This document shows positions 46,661-55,238 of a stretch of DNA of 64,000 nt, in pieces. The notes beneath the pieces were generated by a model. That model had not been told where the DNA came from, made no database searches, and saw nothing but the letters and a program-made list of their open reading frames with translations. Made by a program: the position numbers and the translations under genes. Position 1 is the stretch's first letter, and each line of letters starts with the position of its first letter. This DNA comes from Acinetobacter sp. ANC 3781 (GTDB taxonomy: Bacteria; Pseudomonadota; Gammaproteobacteria; Pseudomonadales; Moraxellaceae), in contig NZ_SJOH01000009.1 in the NCBI RefSeq assembly GCF_004331285.1, positions 79,415 to 143,414 of the forward strand. Direction: 5' to 3'.

Positions 46661-47238
46661 CAAACTTTGGCCTTATAGTTAAAGAAAACCAAATTGGTAA
46701 TGCCCGACTCAACTTTACCTGATTCAGCATTAAACAAACTAACCTGCACTTCAATACGCTGCACATTCGGACTAATCATCGATTGTGCAGATTTATCAAT
46801 TTGCCAGGTTTCTCCCTGCTGCGTAATCTGTTTGGATTGTGTTCCTTGCAACCACTCTTGGTTAATTTCCATCACGGCAACTTCATTTAAAGCAACAAAC
46901 TGCGCTTTGGTTCTTAAAATGGCATTTGAAGTTGCCTGAGTGTATTGCATCGCCACTTTGGTGAAAGCGATTGCTGCTGTCGCGAAAATGGCTAAAGCCA
47001 CCATCACTTCCAATAGGGTAAAACCTGAGCGAGGATTAACGAAACAACGTTTCGTCCGAGCGCAAGAGGAAGAACCATCTTCTGAGTACACACGATTAAG
47101 TCGAGTAATACTCGACCTGAGAGGTATTACCTCGTAAGAAAGTCCAAAAGCTGTGCTTGAGGAGTAGCGATAAGCGAAACGCTGTTTCACCGCTGCGCAA
47201 GACGATGAAGAGCTATACCTAAAGGATTTAGCTTTCAC
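46660..47238 (-). CDS. gspI: Type II secretion minor pseudopilin I, with two repeat copies in leader
   Basis: A 192-residue GspI. The pilin start is GFTLLEVMVALAIFATAAIAF, with cleavage after Gly72, so 72 residues precede it where about 6-15 are usual. The extra stretch includes copy C and copy B of the repeat and two perfect palindromes, all in frame and without stops. The GTG start at 47238 overlaps the gspH stop. A GTG at residue 50 would shorten the leader to about 23 residues but has no ribosome site. The ancestral start was probably MKAKSGFTLLE. Confidence 0.88.
   Translation of the reverse strand: MKAKSFRYSSSSSCAAVKQRFAYRYSSSTAFGLSYEVIPLRSSITRLNRVYSEDGSSSCARTKRCFVNPRSGFTLLEVMVALAIFATAAIAFTKVAMQYTQATSNAILRTKAQFVALNEVAVMEINQEWLQGTQSKQITQQGETWQIDKSAQSMISPNVQRIEVQVSLFNAESGKVESGITNLVFFNYKAKV
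47024..47067. repeat. 44-bp palindromic repeat, copy B (in gspI)
   Basis: The same 44 bases as copy A, 461 bases away, with the palindrome at 47039-47055. It is read in the same frame (SCARTKRCFVNPRSG) and touches the same point before the pilin Phe. Confidence 0.9.
47100..47133. repeat. Two perfect short palindromes in the gspI leader
   Basis: GTCGAGTA-A-TACTCGAC at 47100-47116 and GAGGTA-T-TACCTC at 47121-47133. Both are coding, lying between repeat copies B and C. Confidence 0.85.
47162..47203. repeat. Diverged repeat copy C (in gspI)
   Basis: Aligns without gaps to copy A over 42 bases with 28 matches, and keeps the GAAAC...GTTTC inverted core. It is read in the same frame as B, giving SCAAVKQRFAYRYS against SCARTKRCFVNPRS. 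Confidence 0.75.
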
Positions 47239-47785
47239 TGATTTTACCTAAATGATCAATCTCGATTTCTTCACCAATCGGACGTTGCTCGAAATAAAAT
47301 TGAATCCGTACCGGTTTCGCTTCACCATTGCCTAGCCAAAGTAACTTTGGTGCATTTGCATTCAGCAAATCATCATTATTGGCATTTTCATAGCGATGAT
47401 CGAGAGATTGTACATTGAAGGAAACATGATCGGGCAAAGCACGCTTTTCAAATTCTGAATAGTCTTGCCATTTTTTATTTTGATTGAGGACTGAATTTTG
47501 TGTAGCTTGAAGAGATGGAACTAGATATTCAACCACACTATAACGAAATGGCGATACATCTGTTGCAGTTTGAACATCAAGGGCAAAAATGCGTGCCTGA
47601 TCATTCGCCTCACGATTAATTCTGCGTAAATCCATAATAAACACTTCACGTGCCTGCATGGCTTTACGCTGATCTACCCCGTTAATATTGGTAAGAATTA
47701 AAGATGCCATGATTGCCATAATCACAATTACCACCATCAACTCTACAAGGGTAAAACCGCGAATTGATGATGCTGTATGCTTCAT
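47228..47785 (-). CDS. gspH: Type II secretion minor pseudopilin H
   Basis: A 185-residue GspH. It has an ordinary leader MKHTASSIRG, then FTLVELMVVIVIMAIMASLI, and a GspH-type periplasmic domain. It is the first of four pseudopilins and overlaps gspI by 11 bases. Its leader carries no repeat, which makes the gspI and gspJ leaders stand out. Confidence 0.92.
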   Translation of the reverse strand: MKHTASSIRGFTLVELMVVIVIMAIMASLILTNINGVDQRKAMQAREVFIMDLRRINREANDQARIFALDVQTATDVSPFRYSVVEYLVPSLQATQNSVLNQNKKWQDYSEFEKRALPDHVSFNVQSLDHRYENANNDDLLNANAPKLLWLGNGEAKPVRIQFYFEQRPIGEEIEIDHLGKISES

Positions 47786-47794
47786 GGCAGACCT

Positions 47795-48409
47795 TTAGGC
47801 AAATTGTTCCGTAGAACGGATTTGTTTTGGCATCGCCAATGCCTGGTCAATATAAGCTACACGCAATGTATCGCGTGAACCCAAATAACGCTGATAAAAA
47901 CTAGAATTCAGGATTGCTGCTGCACCATGGGTTAAAGCCCAAATAGAGGCCAAATAATCACGCACCGACATGCTACTTTGAATGCTTTCCAGATAGCTTT
48001 CAGTCATACGAAAAATAATCCGTAAGCGCTGTTTTCTCACCTGATACAGCTCGCTGAATAAATGATGAATTCCTACACCTGTAGTAGAAAGACGTTCTTC
48101 AATTTGATGGAACAGCACTGTACGTTCCGGATGATGTAAATGATGCAACATAAAGAAAGCCAAATGCTCTGGAAAAGCTTTCTCCACATCTCTAATCATC
48201 TCAAGCAACATCTTCTCATTACGAATAATAAGAAGCATATAGAGTTCATCTTTACTTTGGAAATGTTTATATAGAGTCCCTTTCGCTAGATCGAGTTCTG
48301 CTGCCAACGCATCAAGCGTCATCCCTGATTCGCCATTTTCTAATAACAGTTGCTCTGCAACCTGAAAAATTAACGCTTCTCTCGCTCGAAACTGAGCCTG
48401 ACGATCCAT
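47795..48409 (-). CDS. TetR-family regulator
   Basis: A 204-residue TetR regulator. The helix-turn-helix is SGMTLDALAAELDLAKGTLYKHFQSKDELYMLL (residues about 28-60), followed by a ligand domain. ATG 48409 (MDRQAQF) has AGGGTGAAG upstream. It lies between gspH and tatD on the same strand. The target is unknown. Confidence 0.85.
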   Translation of the reverse strand: MDRQAQFRAREALIFQVAEQLLLENGESGMTLDALAAELDLAKGTLYKHFQSKDELYMLLIIRNEKMLLEMIRDVEKAFPEHLAFFMLHHLHHPERTVLFHQIEERLSTTGVGIHHLFSELYQVRKQRLRIIFRMTESYLESIQSSMSVRDYLASIWALTHGAAAILNSSFYQRYLGSRDTLRVAYIDQALAMPKQIRSTEQFA

Positions 48410-48455
48410 CTTCACCCTGTAACTCTCTTTATGCGCTTGTATCAATTCGAATTAT

Positions 48456-49229
48456 TTACTTTAAATTGAGAAGGTTTTCAAAATTTTGCATGGTAATGAA
48501 AGCAATTTCCTCAACTGACTTATCATATACATCACTTAAGGCTTTGGCTACATAGGGAACGTATTTTGGTTCATTAGACTTTCCTCTATAGGGCATTGGT
48601 GCCAAGTAAGGACTATCTGTCTCAATCAGTACGCGATCCAATGGAACTTGCTTCGCAACATCACGTAAATCTTGCGCATTTTTAAAAGAAACAATTCCAG
48701 AAAATGACACGTAATAACCACAATCCAGCACCGCCTTTGCAGTTTCCCAATCTTCGGTAAAACAGTGCAGAATGCCATGAGTCGACTTTTCAGCGCGAAT
48801 GATATCCACCGTATCATGCTTGGCTGAGCGGGTATGCACTACTACAGGTTTTTTGACTGCCTGAGAGGCATGAATATGACGGGCAAAACATTGTTTTTGT
48901 TCAGCAATGAAATCAGTACTATGAAAATAATCCAGACCTGTCTCACCAATCGCCCACACTTTTTCAGGCTGAGCCAGTTCAATTAAATAGTCTGTGGTCG
49001 CACGCGCCATGGTCTCAGGATCTTCACAGGGATGAACTCCGACACTGTATCCGACATCAGTATGACGTGCGGCAATTGTAGTAAGCTCGATATGGTCATC
49101 CAGATTAACCGAGATACTCATGAACTTGGATACACCCGCTTCACGCGCCTGTGCTAATGCCAGATCTAAATCACCACCATAAGGTGTTAAATCCAGCAAG
49201 GTTAAATGGCAGTGAGTATCTACAAACAC
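48456..49229 (-). CDS. tatD: TatD-family metal-dependent hydrolase
   Basis: A 257-residue TIM-barrel nuclease family protein. MFVDTHCHL holds the first two metal ligands; GETGLDYFHS, VVHTRSAKHDT, ILHCFTEDW and IETDSPYLAP follow. TatD proteins have 3' to 5' exonuclease activity. The start codon is GTG, with AGGA upstream. It lies in the conserved tatD-pilZ-holB order. Confidence 0.93.
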   Translation of the reverse strand: MFVDTHCHLTLLDLTPYGGDLDLALAQAREAGVSKFMSISVNLDDHIELTTIAARHTDVGYSVGVHPCEDPETMARATTDYLIELAQPEKVWAIGETGLDYFHSTDFIAEQKQCFARHIHASQAVKKPVVVHTRSAKHDTVDIIRAEKSTHGILHCFTEDWETAKAVLDCGYYVSFSGIVSFKNAQDLRDVAKQVPLDRVLIETDSPYLAPMPYRGKSNEPKYVPYVAKALSDVYDKSVEEIAFITMQNFENLLNLK

Positions 49230-49255
49230 GGTGAGATCCTAAATCGTTTAAACAG

Positions 49256-49600
49256 CTACATAGTGTAACTAGTTCGCCCTTCAGACTTAACACCTACAAG
49301 CAACTTTTCGGCTTCTGATTTGTAATAAACACCTTTTTCACCACTCAGTTGCATACCAAAGCCTTGTAACTTGATGCCGTTCTGCTTTTGTGAAATCCAG
49401 ATGACTTTACCGGTTAAAGGAATTTTTTGTGACTGTTCAGGCAAGGTTGCAAGTACAAACACTTCTTCCCCAAGTTTTACCGGCTGTGTAGTCGGAATAA
49501 ATAATCCACCACCGGCAACAAAAGGCATATAACTGGCATATAAGGTGTCTTTATCTGGGATATTCGCCTGAATAATACCGCCCATACGTGGTTGCATCAT
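49256..49600 (-). CDS. pilZ: PilZ-domain type IV pilus protein
   Basis: A 114-residue single PilZ domain of the PilZ pilus-biogenesis type. It lacks the RxxxR c-di-GMP motif of ordinary PilZ proteins, as the founder PilZ does, and has the VAGGGLFIPT loop. P. aeruginosa pilZ lies between holB and tatD, exactly as here. It helps assemble type IV pili together with PilB-type partners (known). Confidence 0.9.
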   Translation of the reverse strand: MMQPRMGGIIQANIPDKDTLYASYMPFVAGGGLFIPTTQPVKLGEEVFVLATLPEQSQKIPLTGKVIWISQKQNGIKLQGFGMQLSGEKGVYYKSEAEKLLVGVKSEGRTSYTM

Positions 49601-49616
49601 CTTCCCCTTTAAATAT

Positions 49617-50621
49617 TTAGATGTTCATTAGTTTTATACACAATTGATCAAGTACCAAATTAGCTTGTACGTTTTGCTCGATAAACTGTTTAGATTGTTG
49701 CAAATCGGAATAAATGGTAAATAAAAATTCCAATGAATATTTTTCTGATAATTCACTTAAATCCAAATCTGGATTTTTAACCTGCTGATTGAGCTTGACA
49801 CAAATTAAATCGGACAACAAGTATTCAAACATGTGCGTAAAGTCACTAAAACTGAGGGCTTTGTTCCACTTGGTCGCAATTGCCATCGGCATATTTTTTT
49901 GACTGACCAATTTCAGCCAATCGTTTACAAATTCTTGTCGTTTGTTTAGCCATTCGGCTTGTGCCAATTGCATGGCCTGCAAAGGCATTTGATTGGACAG
50001 ATTCAGCAATAGTTGTTTTTGTGTTTGATTCAAATCAGGTAACTGCTGAGACAAATACTCATCTGCTTGAACTTCCGACATCCGATCCAAAGCGAAATGT
50101 TGTAAGCGGCTACGAATAGTCGCGGGAAGTTTCAGATAATGATCGGCCAGTAAAATAAAGACAACACGATCTCCGGGTTCTTCCAGCGTTTTTAATAATG
50201 CATTCGCAGAAGCCATATTTAAAGCTTCTGCCGGCTCAATCACAATCACCCTCCAACCATCTACCGTTTGTTGTACAAAGGGCAATAAGTCACGAATTTT
50301 TTCGATTTTAATTTTGGCGTTTTGCTTTTTATTTTCTTCATCTGTACTGATGTGCACATAGTTCGGATGGGTATCTGATTTCAGCCACAAGCAACTACCA
50401 CATTCCCCACAAGGTGCATTGTTTGCATGGCGATTAGAACACAACACCCAGGCCAAAAAATATTGCGCAAAGGCTTCTTTACCACAGCCTTTTTTGCCAT
50501 AAAAAAGCAAGCCATGTGCAATTTTCGGGAAACGCCCTGTCAGCGTATCCCAAACGGTTTTTTGCCACGGATAAACTTGTGCAACTACATCATTTTGCAT
50601 TGAATTAAAGCCCAACCTCAT
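49617..50621 (-). CDS. holB: DNA polymerase III subunit delta'
   Basis: A 334-residue clamp-loader subunit. It has GLLFYGKKGCGKEAFAQYF, a P-loop-like site, and a zinc module (CSNRHANNAPCGECGSCLW). SANALLKTLEEP marks the sensor region. It works with DnaX. The start at 50621 or 50600 (MQNDVVAQVYPWQ) is undecided; the bases between resemble the repeat near 3075-3095. Confidence 0.93.
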   Translation of the reverse strand: MRLGFNSMQNDVVAQVYPWQKTVWDTLTGRFPKIAHGLLFYGKKGCGKEAFAQYFLAWVLCSNRHANNAPCGECGSCLWLKSDTHPNYVHISTDEENKKQNAKIKIEKIRDLLPFVQQTVDGWRVIVIEPAEALNMASANALLKTLEEPGDRVVFILLADHYLKLPATIRSRLQHFALDRMSEVQADEYLSQQLPDLNQTQKQLLLNLSNQMPLQAMQLAQAEWLNKRQEFVNDWLKLVSQKNMPMAIATKWNKALSFSDFTHMFEYLLSDLICVKLNQQVKNPDLDLSELSEKYSLEFLFTIYSDLQQSKQFIEQNVQANLVLDQLCIKLMNI

Positions 50622-50629
50622 CCCAACTC

Positions 50630-51391
50630 TTACTCAAAGCAGGAAACATCCATTTCATTAAGACGATCTAAATCCGCTTGCGTATCCACCCCAGGTGGCA
50701 AATTAGCTTCTGCAACCGCAATCGCAATACGATGACCATTTTCAAGCACCCGCAATTGTTCCAGGCTTTCCAGTTTTTCCAGCACACCCATCTCCCAAGA
50801 GACATATTCTTGCAGCAAATTCACCCGATATGCATATAAACCCAAATGCCGGTAAGCTTGCTGATGTAATTCTTGAAGGTCCTGCTTCGCACCATCACGA
50901 TCATACGGAATTGTCGCACGACTGAAATACAAAGCCTGGCTGTATTTAGACATCACTACTTTAACAATACTGTCACGATTAAATTCATCTAGACTATGAA
51001 TCGGCTCACACAAGGTAGACATAGAAGATTCAGGTTGTGATTCCAACAATTGGGCAACCTGTTGCACCAATTGTGCCGGAAGCAAGGGTTCATCACCTTG
51101 TACATTGACAATAATGTCTTCACTCGCCCAGCCTTTAATTCGAGCAACCTCGCTTAAACGATCTGTGCCTGATGGGTGATCAGCACTGGTCAGCACCACA
51201 TCCACACCTTCTGCACGGCAAACCTCAGCAATCCGCTCATCATCGGTTGCAACACATAAATCATCAAAACCCGCGACTTTTTTTGCCTGGTCCACCACCC
51301 GTAAAATCATGGCACGACCATGAATTTTCAGTAATGGCTTACCCGGTAAACGTGAACTTGCAAAACGGGCAGGAATAACAATATGTTTCAT
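50630..51391 (-). CDS. kdsB: 3-deoxy-manno-octulosonate cytidylyltransferase
   Basis: A 253-residue enzyme that forms CMP-KDO for LPS inner core. [16 protein letters not shown] is the nucleotide site, with CVATDD and NVQGDEPLL downstream. ATG 51391 is chosen over TTG 51397. It lies 12 bases after lpxK on the same strand, in the LPS cluster. Confidence 0.97.
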   Translation of the reverse strand: MKHIVIPARFASSRLPGKPLLKIHGRAMILRVVDQAKKVAGFDDLCVATDDERIAEVCRAEGVDVVLTSADHPSGTDRLSEVARIKGWASEDIIVNVQGDEPLLPAQLVQQVAQLLESQPESSMSTLCEPIHSLDEFNRDSIVKVVMSKYSQALYFSRATIPYDRDGAKQDLQELHQQAYRHLGLYAYRVNLLQEYVSWEMGVLEKLESLEQLRVLENGHRIAIAVAEANLPPGVDTQADLDRLNEMDVSCFE

Positions 51392-51403
51392 AAACAACCA
51401 ACC

Positions 51404-52408
51404 TTAAGAAATTTGAATACCCAATTGCTGCAATTGCTGATGTAAAACTTCATAACAGCCTGACGAAAGTACAGCCTCAACAGGAACCACCCAAATTTCC
51501 CGTTTAAAATCTGGATTTTGTTTTAGCAAAGGCAAAAGTTTTACTGCATCTTTTTCAGTGGTAATGATTGGACTTGTATCTTCAAATTGAAGATCAGTAA
51601 TTTCATAATCATAATGATCAGGAAATTCATGACATTGAAATTGATGGATACCAATAGACGCTAAAGTTTCATAAAACCGCTGCGGAAAACCAATCCCGAC
51701 CACGGCATAAAAATTATCAGAGGGATTAAAGGACGGACTATCTTCAGCATTGAGCAAATATGGGGATGCCACTTCTAAATGCATATTTAAAGCAGATGTA
51801 GGCGCTGCGGCATGCTCAATAACTGTGCCTGTGTTTAAACGGTTTGGAGGCTCGCGTAAATACCCTTCAGGCAATAGCTTTTGATTACCCAAGCCACGAT
51901 TCCGATCCAGCACAATCCATTCAATCTGACGCGCTAAAGCAAAATGTTGTAAACCATCATCACTAATAATTAAGTCCAGATCATGCTTGGATAACAAATA
52001 TTCAATACTGCGCTGTCGGTTTGAACCTACGACCATGGGAACCCCAGTGGACTGGACAATCAAACAGGGTTCATCACCGACAATTTCTGGCATAGATTCC
52101 AAATCGACATAGGCTGGAAAAGGACCTTTTCCACCATAACCACGGCTAACCACACCCACCCGAACATTTTGACTTTGTAGATAATTTACCAGCTGAATCA
52201 GTAGTGGCGTTTTACCACTACCCCCAACGGTAATATTGCCAATTACCATCACCGGGATTGGGGCTTGATAGCTGGTTTTAATCCCCAGTTGGTAAAGTTT
52301 CTTATTCAGTAAAAAACCACCACGATAGATCCATGAGAAAGGTCTAAGCACAATTAACCACTTGGCCTGTTTATTCCAAGCATCCTGAATCAATTGTGCA
52401 ATTGACAT
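51404..52408 (-). CDS. lpxK: Tetraacyldisaccharide 4'-kinase
   Basis: A 334-residue P-loop kinase. VIGNITVGGSGKTPLLIQL is the Walker A, followed by VVSRGYGG, VGDEP, DDGLQH and VVGIG. It phosphorylates lipid A at the 4' position at the inner membrane. It lies 3 bases from msbA, so translation is coupled or nearly so. Confidence 0.97.
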   Translation of the reverse strand: MSIAQLIQDAWNKQAKWLIVLRPFSWIYRGGFLLNKKLYQLGIKTSYQAPIPVMVIGNITVGGSGKTPLLIQLVNYLQSQNVRVGVVSRGYGGKGPFPAYVDLESMPEIVGDEPCLIVQSTGVPMVVGSNRQRSIEYLLSKHDLDLIISDDGLQHFALARQIEWIVLDRNRGLGNQKLLPEGYLREPPNRLNTGTVIEHAAAPTSALNMHLEVASPYLLNAEDSPSFNPSDNFYAVVGIGFPQRFYETLASIGIHQFQCHEFPDHYDYEITDLQFEDTSPIITTEKDAVKLLPLLKQNPDFKREIWVVPVEAVLSSGCYEVLHQQLQQLGIQIS

Positions 52409-52411
52409 AAA

Positions 52412-54139
52412 TCAATTTTCCTCAAAATTACGCTGATGTAATTGGTAATAAGCGCCATGCTTGGCAATCAATTCCGCATGCGTACCTTTTTCAACAATTG
52501 TACCTTTATCCATCACCACAATAAGGTCAGCATTTTCAATGGTCGATAAACGATGCGCAATCACAATGGTGGTGCGATCTTGCATTGCTGCATCAAATGC
52601 ACGTTGAATATAGTATTCCGATTCGTTGTCGAGTGCACTAGTCGCTTCATCAAGAATCAAGATCGGTGCATTTTTCAAAATGGCACGTGCAATTGCAATA
52701 CGCTGACGTTGTCCACCTGATAAGTTCAAGCCCTGCGCACCTAATGGCGTATCATAGCCTTGCGGTAAAGCCATAATAAAATCATGCGCATACGCAGCTT
52801 TAGCGGCTGCAATAATATCTTCATCGGATGCACCTTCGAGCTGGCCATAGGCAATATTTTCACGAACAGTTCGATTAAATAGCACCACTTGCTGATTCAC
52901 CATTGCAATTTGGGTACGCAAGGTATTCATATCTAGCGCTTGAATATCATGCTGATCTAAATAAATATGGCCTGAACTTGCTTCCTGAAAACGTACCAGC
53001 AGATTCACTAAAGATGTTTTTCCTGCACCTGAACGCCCCACCAATGCAACCGTTTCACCGGCTTTAACATTCAAGTTAAAATCATGAATCGCTTGATGAC
53101 CATCGGAATAAATTAAATTCACGTTTTGGAATTGAATGTTACCTTTAAGTGCAGGAGCTAAAGTTCCTGTATTTTTTTCTTCAGGTAAATCGAGTAATTC
53201 AAAAACTGAATGTGCTGCTGCCATACCGCGTTGTAATTTTTCATTTACATCGGTTAATGCTTTGATTGGTTTGCTTAACATACCCGCTGCTGTGATGTAA
53301 GCAACAAACTCACCGGCACTGGTATCACGCAAAATTTCTGGTCGTAATGCAATCCAGATAATAAGCCCCATAGCAATCGACATAATAAATTGCACAACAG
53401 GGCTATTGAGCTGTTGTACCACCACCATTTTCAGACCACGTTTTAAGTTTTCAAGCGAATGATCTTTAAAACGGGTTTGTTCATACTCTTGTCCACCAAA
53501 ACCCTTGACCACTAAATTGCCATTTACAGTTTCTTGCACCACATGGTTAACATCACCCATGGTGTCCTGAACTTGTAAAGACAATTTACGCATACGTTTT
53601 GATGCTTGACGGACCAGAAAACCCATCAATGGAGCAAAAATCAGAATAATCAGGGTGAGTCGCCAATTGCTATATAACAAATAGCCTAGCAATCCAATCG
53701 TAATCAAACCTTGTTGCACAATAGTTTTCAGGGATTCAGATGAAGCAGCGGTTAGCTGCTCCACGTTGTACATAATTTTAGCCGTGATATGTCCGCTGGT
53801 ATTATCTAAATAATACTGAGACGGAAGTCTAAGTAATTTAGCGAAAACCTCCTGCCGGATATTAAAAACTAAATTCCGCGAGATTACTGCCGTGAAATAG
53901 CCCCCAATAAAGGAACCTACTCCGCGGAAAAACATCAGCAAAATAACCAGGAACGGAAATATAGAAGTAAAGCCTTGATCTCTGTTTTGGATTGCAGTAA
54001 TGATTTTTTCTAATAATTTTGCAATAGATACTTCTGTTGCTGCACTAATTGCAAAACCGATAAAAACTAATATCGCCACACCCCAAAAAGGCTTCAAATA
54101 GCCCAAAAGACGTAGATAGACTTTAAAATCTTGCTTCAC
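52412..54139 (-). CDS. msbA: Lipid A export ATP-binding/permease MsbA
   Basis: A 575-residue ABC half-transporter: six membrane helices in residues 1-320, then Walker A GRSGAGKTSL, signature LSGGQRQRIAIARAIL, Walker B ILILDEATSALD, and the switch His in AHRLSTIEN. It flips lipid A-core. Its GTG start shares one base with the exbD stop. Confidence 0.96.
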   Translation of the reverse strand: MKQDFKVYLRLLGYLKPFWGVAILVFIGFAISAATEVSIAKLLEKIITAIQNRDQGFTSIFPFLVILLMFFRGVGSFIGGYFTAVISRNLVFNIRQEVFAKLLRLPSQYYLDNTSGHITAKIMYNVEQLTAASSESLKTIVQQGLITIGLLGYLLYSNWRLTLIILIFAPLMGFLVRQASKRMRKLSLQVQDTMGDVNHVVQETVNGNLVVKGFGGQEYEQTRFKDHSLENLKRGLKMVVVQQLNSPVVQFIMSIAMGLIIWIALRPEILRDTSAGEFVAYITAAGMLSKPIKALTDVNEKLQRGMAAAHSVFELLDLPEEKNTGTLAPALKGNIQFQNVNLIYSDGHQAIHDFNLNVKAGETVALVGRSGAGKTSLVNLLVRFQEASSGHIYLDQHDIQALDMNTLRTQIAMVNQQVVLFNRTVRENIAYGQLEGASDEDIIAAAKAAYAHDFIMALPQGYDTPLGAQGLNLSGGQRQRIAIARAILKNAPILILDEATSALDNESEYYIQRAFDAAMQDRTTIVIAHRLSTIENADLIVVMDKGTIVEKGTHAELIAKHGAYYQLHQRNFEEN

Positions 54140-54561
54140 TAATAACCTCTAGACGGAACTTTAGTACTAATGTTGATATTAACAAAACCCAGTTGACCTG
54201 CGACATCCATCACCCGAATAACATCCTGATGCATTGCTTTAGCATCCGCGGCAATCACGAACATTAAATCACGGCGATCATTAGAAATCTGTTTAATTGC
54301 AGTATTTAAATCTGCAATATCTTTACTGTCAATCGATTGGCCGTTAATTGAATAATGCCCTGAAGCATCAACCACTACTTCAACTTTATGATCATATTGC
54401 TTAGTCGGAACACCTTGCGCATCTGGCAAGGTTAAATTCATACGGCTAAACTGGTTAAATGTAGTGGATAGCAGTAAAAAAACCAAGATAAACAGCAAGC
54501 AGTCGATCATGGGTGTCAAATTAATATGAATATCTTCAACTTGTGCGCGTTTGAATTTCAT
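54139..54561 (-). CDS. exbD: ExbD/TolR biopolymer transport protein
   Basis: A 140-residue protein with one membrane helix near residues 13-35 (LTPMIDCLLFILVFLLLSTTF; the Asp is the proton-linked residue) and a periplasmic domain. It pairs with the ExbB/TolQ-like gene upstream. In this location it probably feeds a TonB- or Tol-type system, but ExbD and TolR cannot be told apart with certainty. Confidence 0.88.
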   Translation of the reverse strand: MKFKRAQVEDIHINLTPMIDCLLFILVFLLLSTTFNQFSRMNLTLPDAQGVPTKQYDHKVEVVVDASGHYSINGQSIDSKDIADLNTAIKQISNDRRDLMFVIAADAKAMHQDVIRVMDVAGQLGFVNINISTKVPSRGY

Positions 54562-54569
54562 TTTCCACC

Positions 54570-55208
54570 CTAACCTGCTTTTCTCATATCTTGTTCTTTA
54601 TCTGTAGAATTTTGATAGAAAAGTGCTGCATGAAATAAGGTCGATTGTTGCTCAAGTTCAGCAATATACTCTTGCACCAGACGCTGAAAATAACGATAAG
54701 CAAATAATGCAGGAATAGCAATAAACATCCCTGCTGCAGTGGTAATCAATGCTTTTGAGATACCCGGAATCATTAATGTCGGGTTGCTGTTGGTGCCCAA
54801 ATCAATTACCAAAAATGATTCAATAATCCCCAGAACTGTACCCAACAAGCCTAATAGTGGCGCAACTGCACTAAGTGTGCCCAAAAAATTAATATTCTTT
54901 TCCAAATAGCCAATTTCTTGAGAGGCTGTCGTTTCCATCTGCGCGCGAGCATACTGCTCATTTTTATTTTTACTTTGATATCCAGCAGTAAAGATGCGTC
55001 CTAATGTACTACTTTGCAATACGTTGTCCTGCTGTAATTGTTGTATGACAGCATCGGCAGTCTGAGTGTGATTCAGCAACAATGCTTTGGGCAAAATCAT
55101 CGATTTTTTTAACCGAATAAAGCGCTCAATGGTAATTGCTACTGTAAAAATCGAACATAAGACCAAGGGCAGCATAAGCCACCCACCTGCCTTGACTAAT
55201 TCCCACAT
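54570..55208 (-). CDS. exbB: ExbB/TolQ/MotA-type proton channel protein
   Basis: A 212-residue membrane protein with three helices. The conserved segment LGTLSAVAPLLGLLGTVLGIIESF is the ExbB/TolQ hallmark. It forms a proton channel with the ExbD protein encoded 8 bases downstream. The pair's position between parB and msbA recurs in related genomes (general knowledge). Confidence 0.9.
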   Translation of the reverse strand: MWELVKAGGWLMLPLVLCSIFTVAITIERFIRLKKSMILPKALLLNHTQTADAVIQQLQQDNVLQSSTLGRIFTAGYQSKNKNEQYARAQMETTASQEIGYLEKNINFLGTLSAVAPLLGLLGTVLGIIESFLVIDLGTNSNPTLMIPGISKALITTAAGMFIAIPALFAYRYFQRLVQEYIAELEQQSTLFHAALFYQNSTDKEQDMRKAG

Positions 55209-55238
55209 GTTTTTTTCCCCAAGAAAACCAATAAAAAA

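Noticed and set aside
46563..47203. Sequencing or assembly error as the cause of the gspI/gspJ repeats
   Set aside because: Three copies with different divergence and intact frames on both sides do not look like an error, though reads should be checked.
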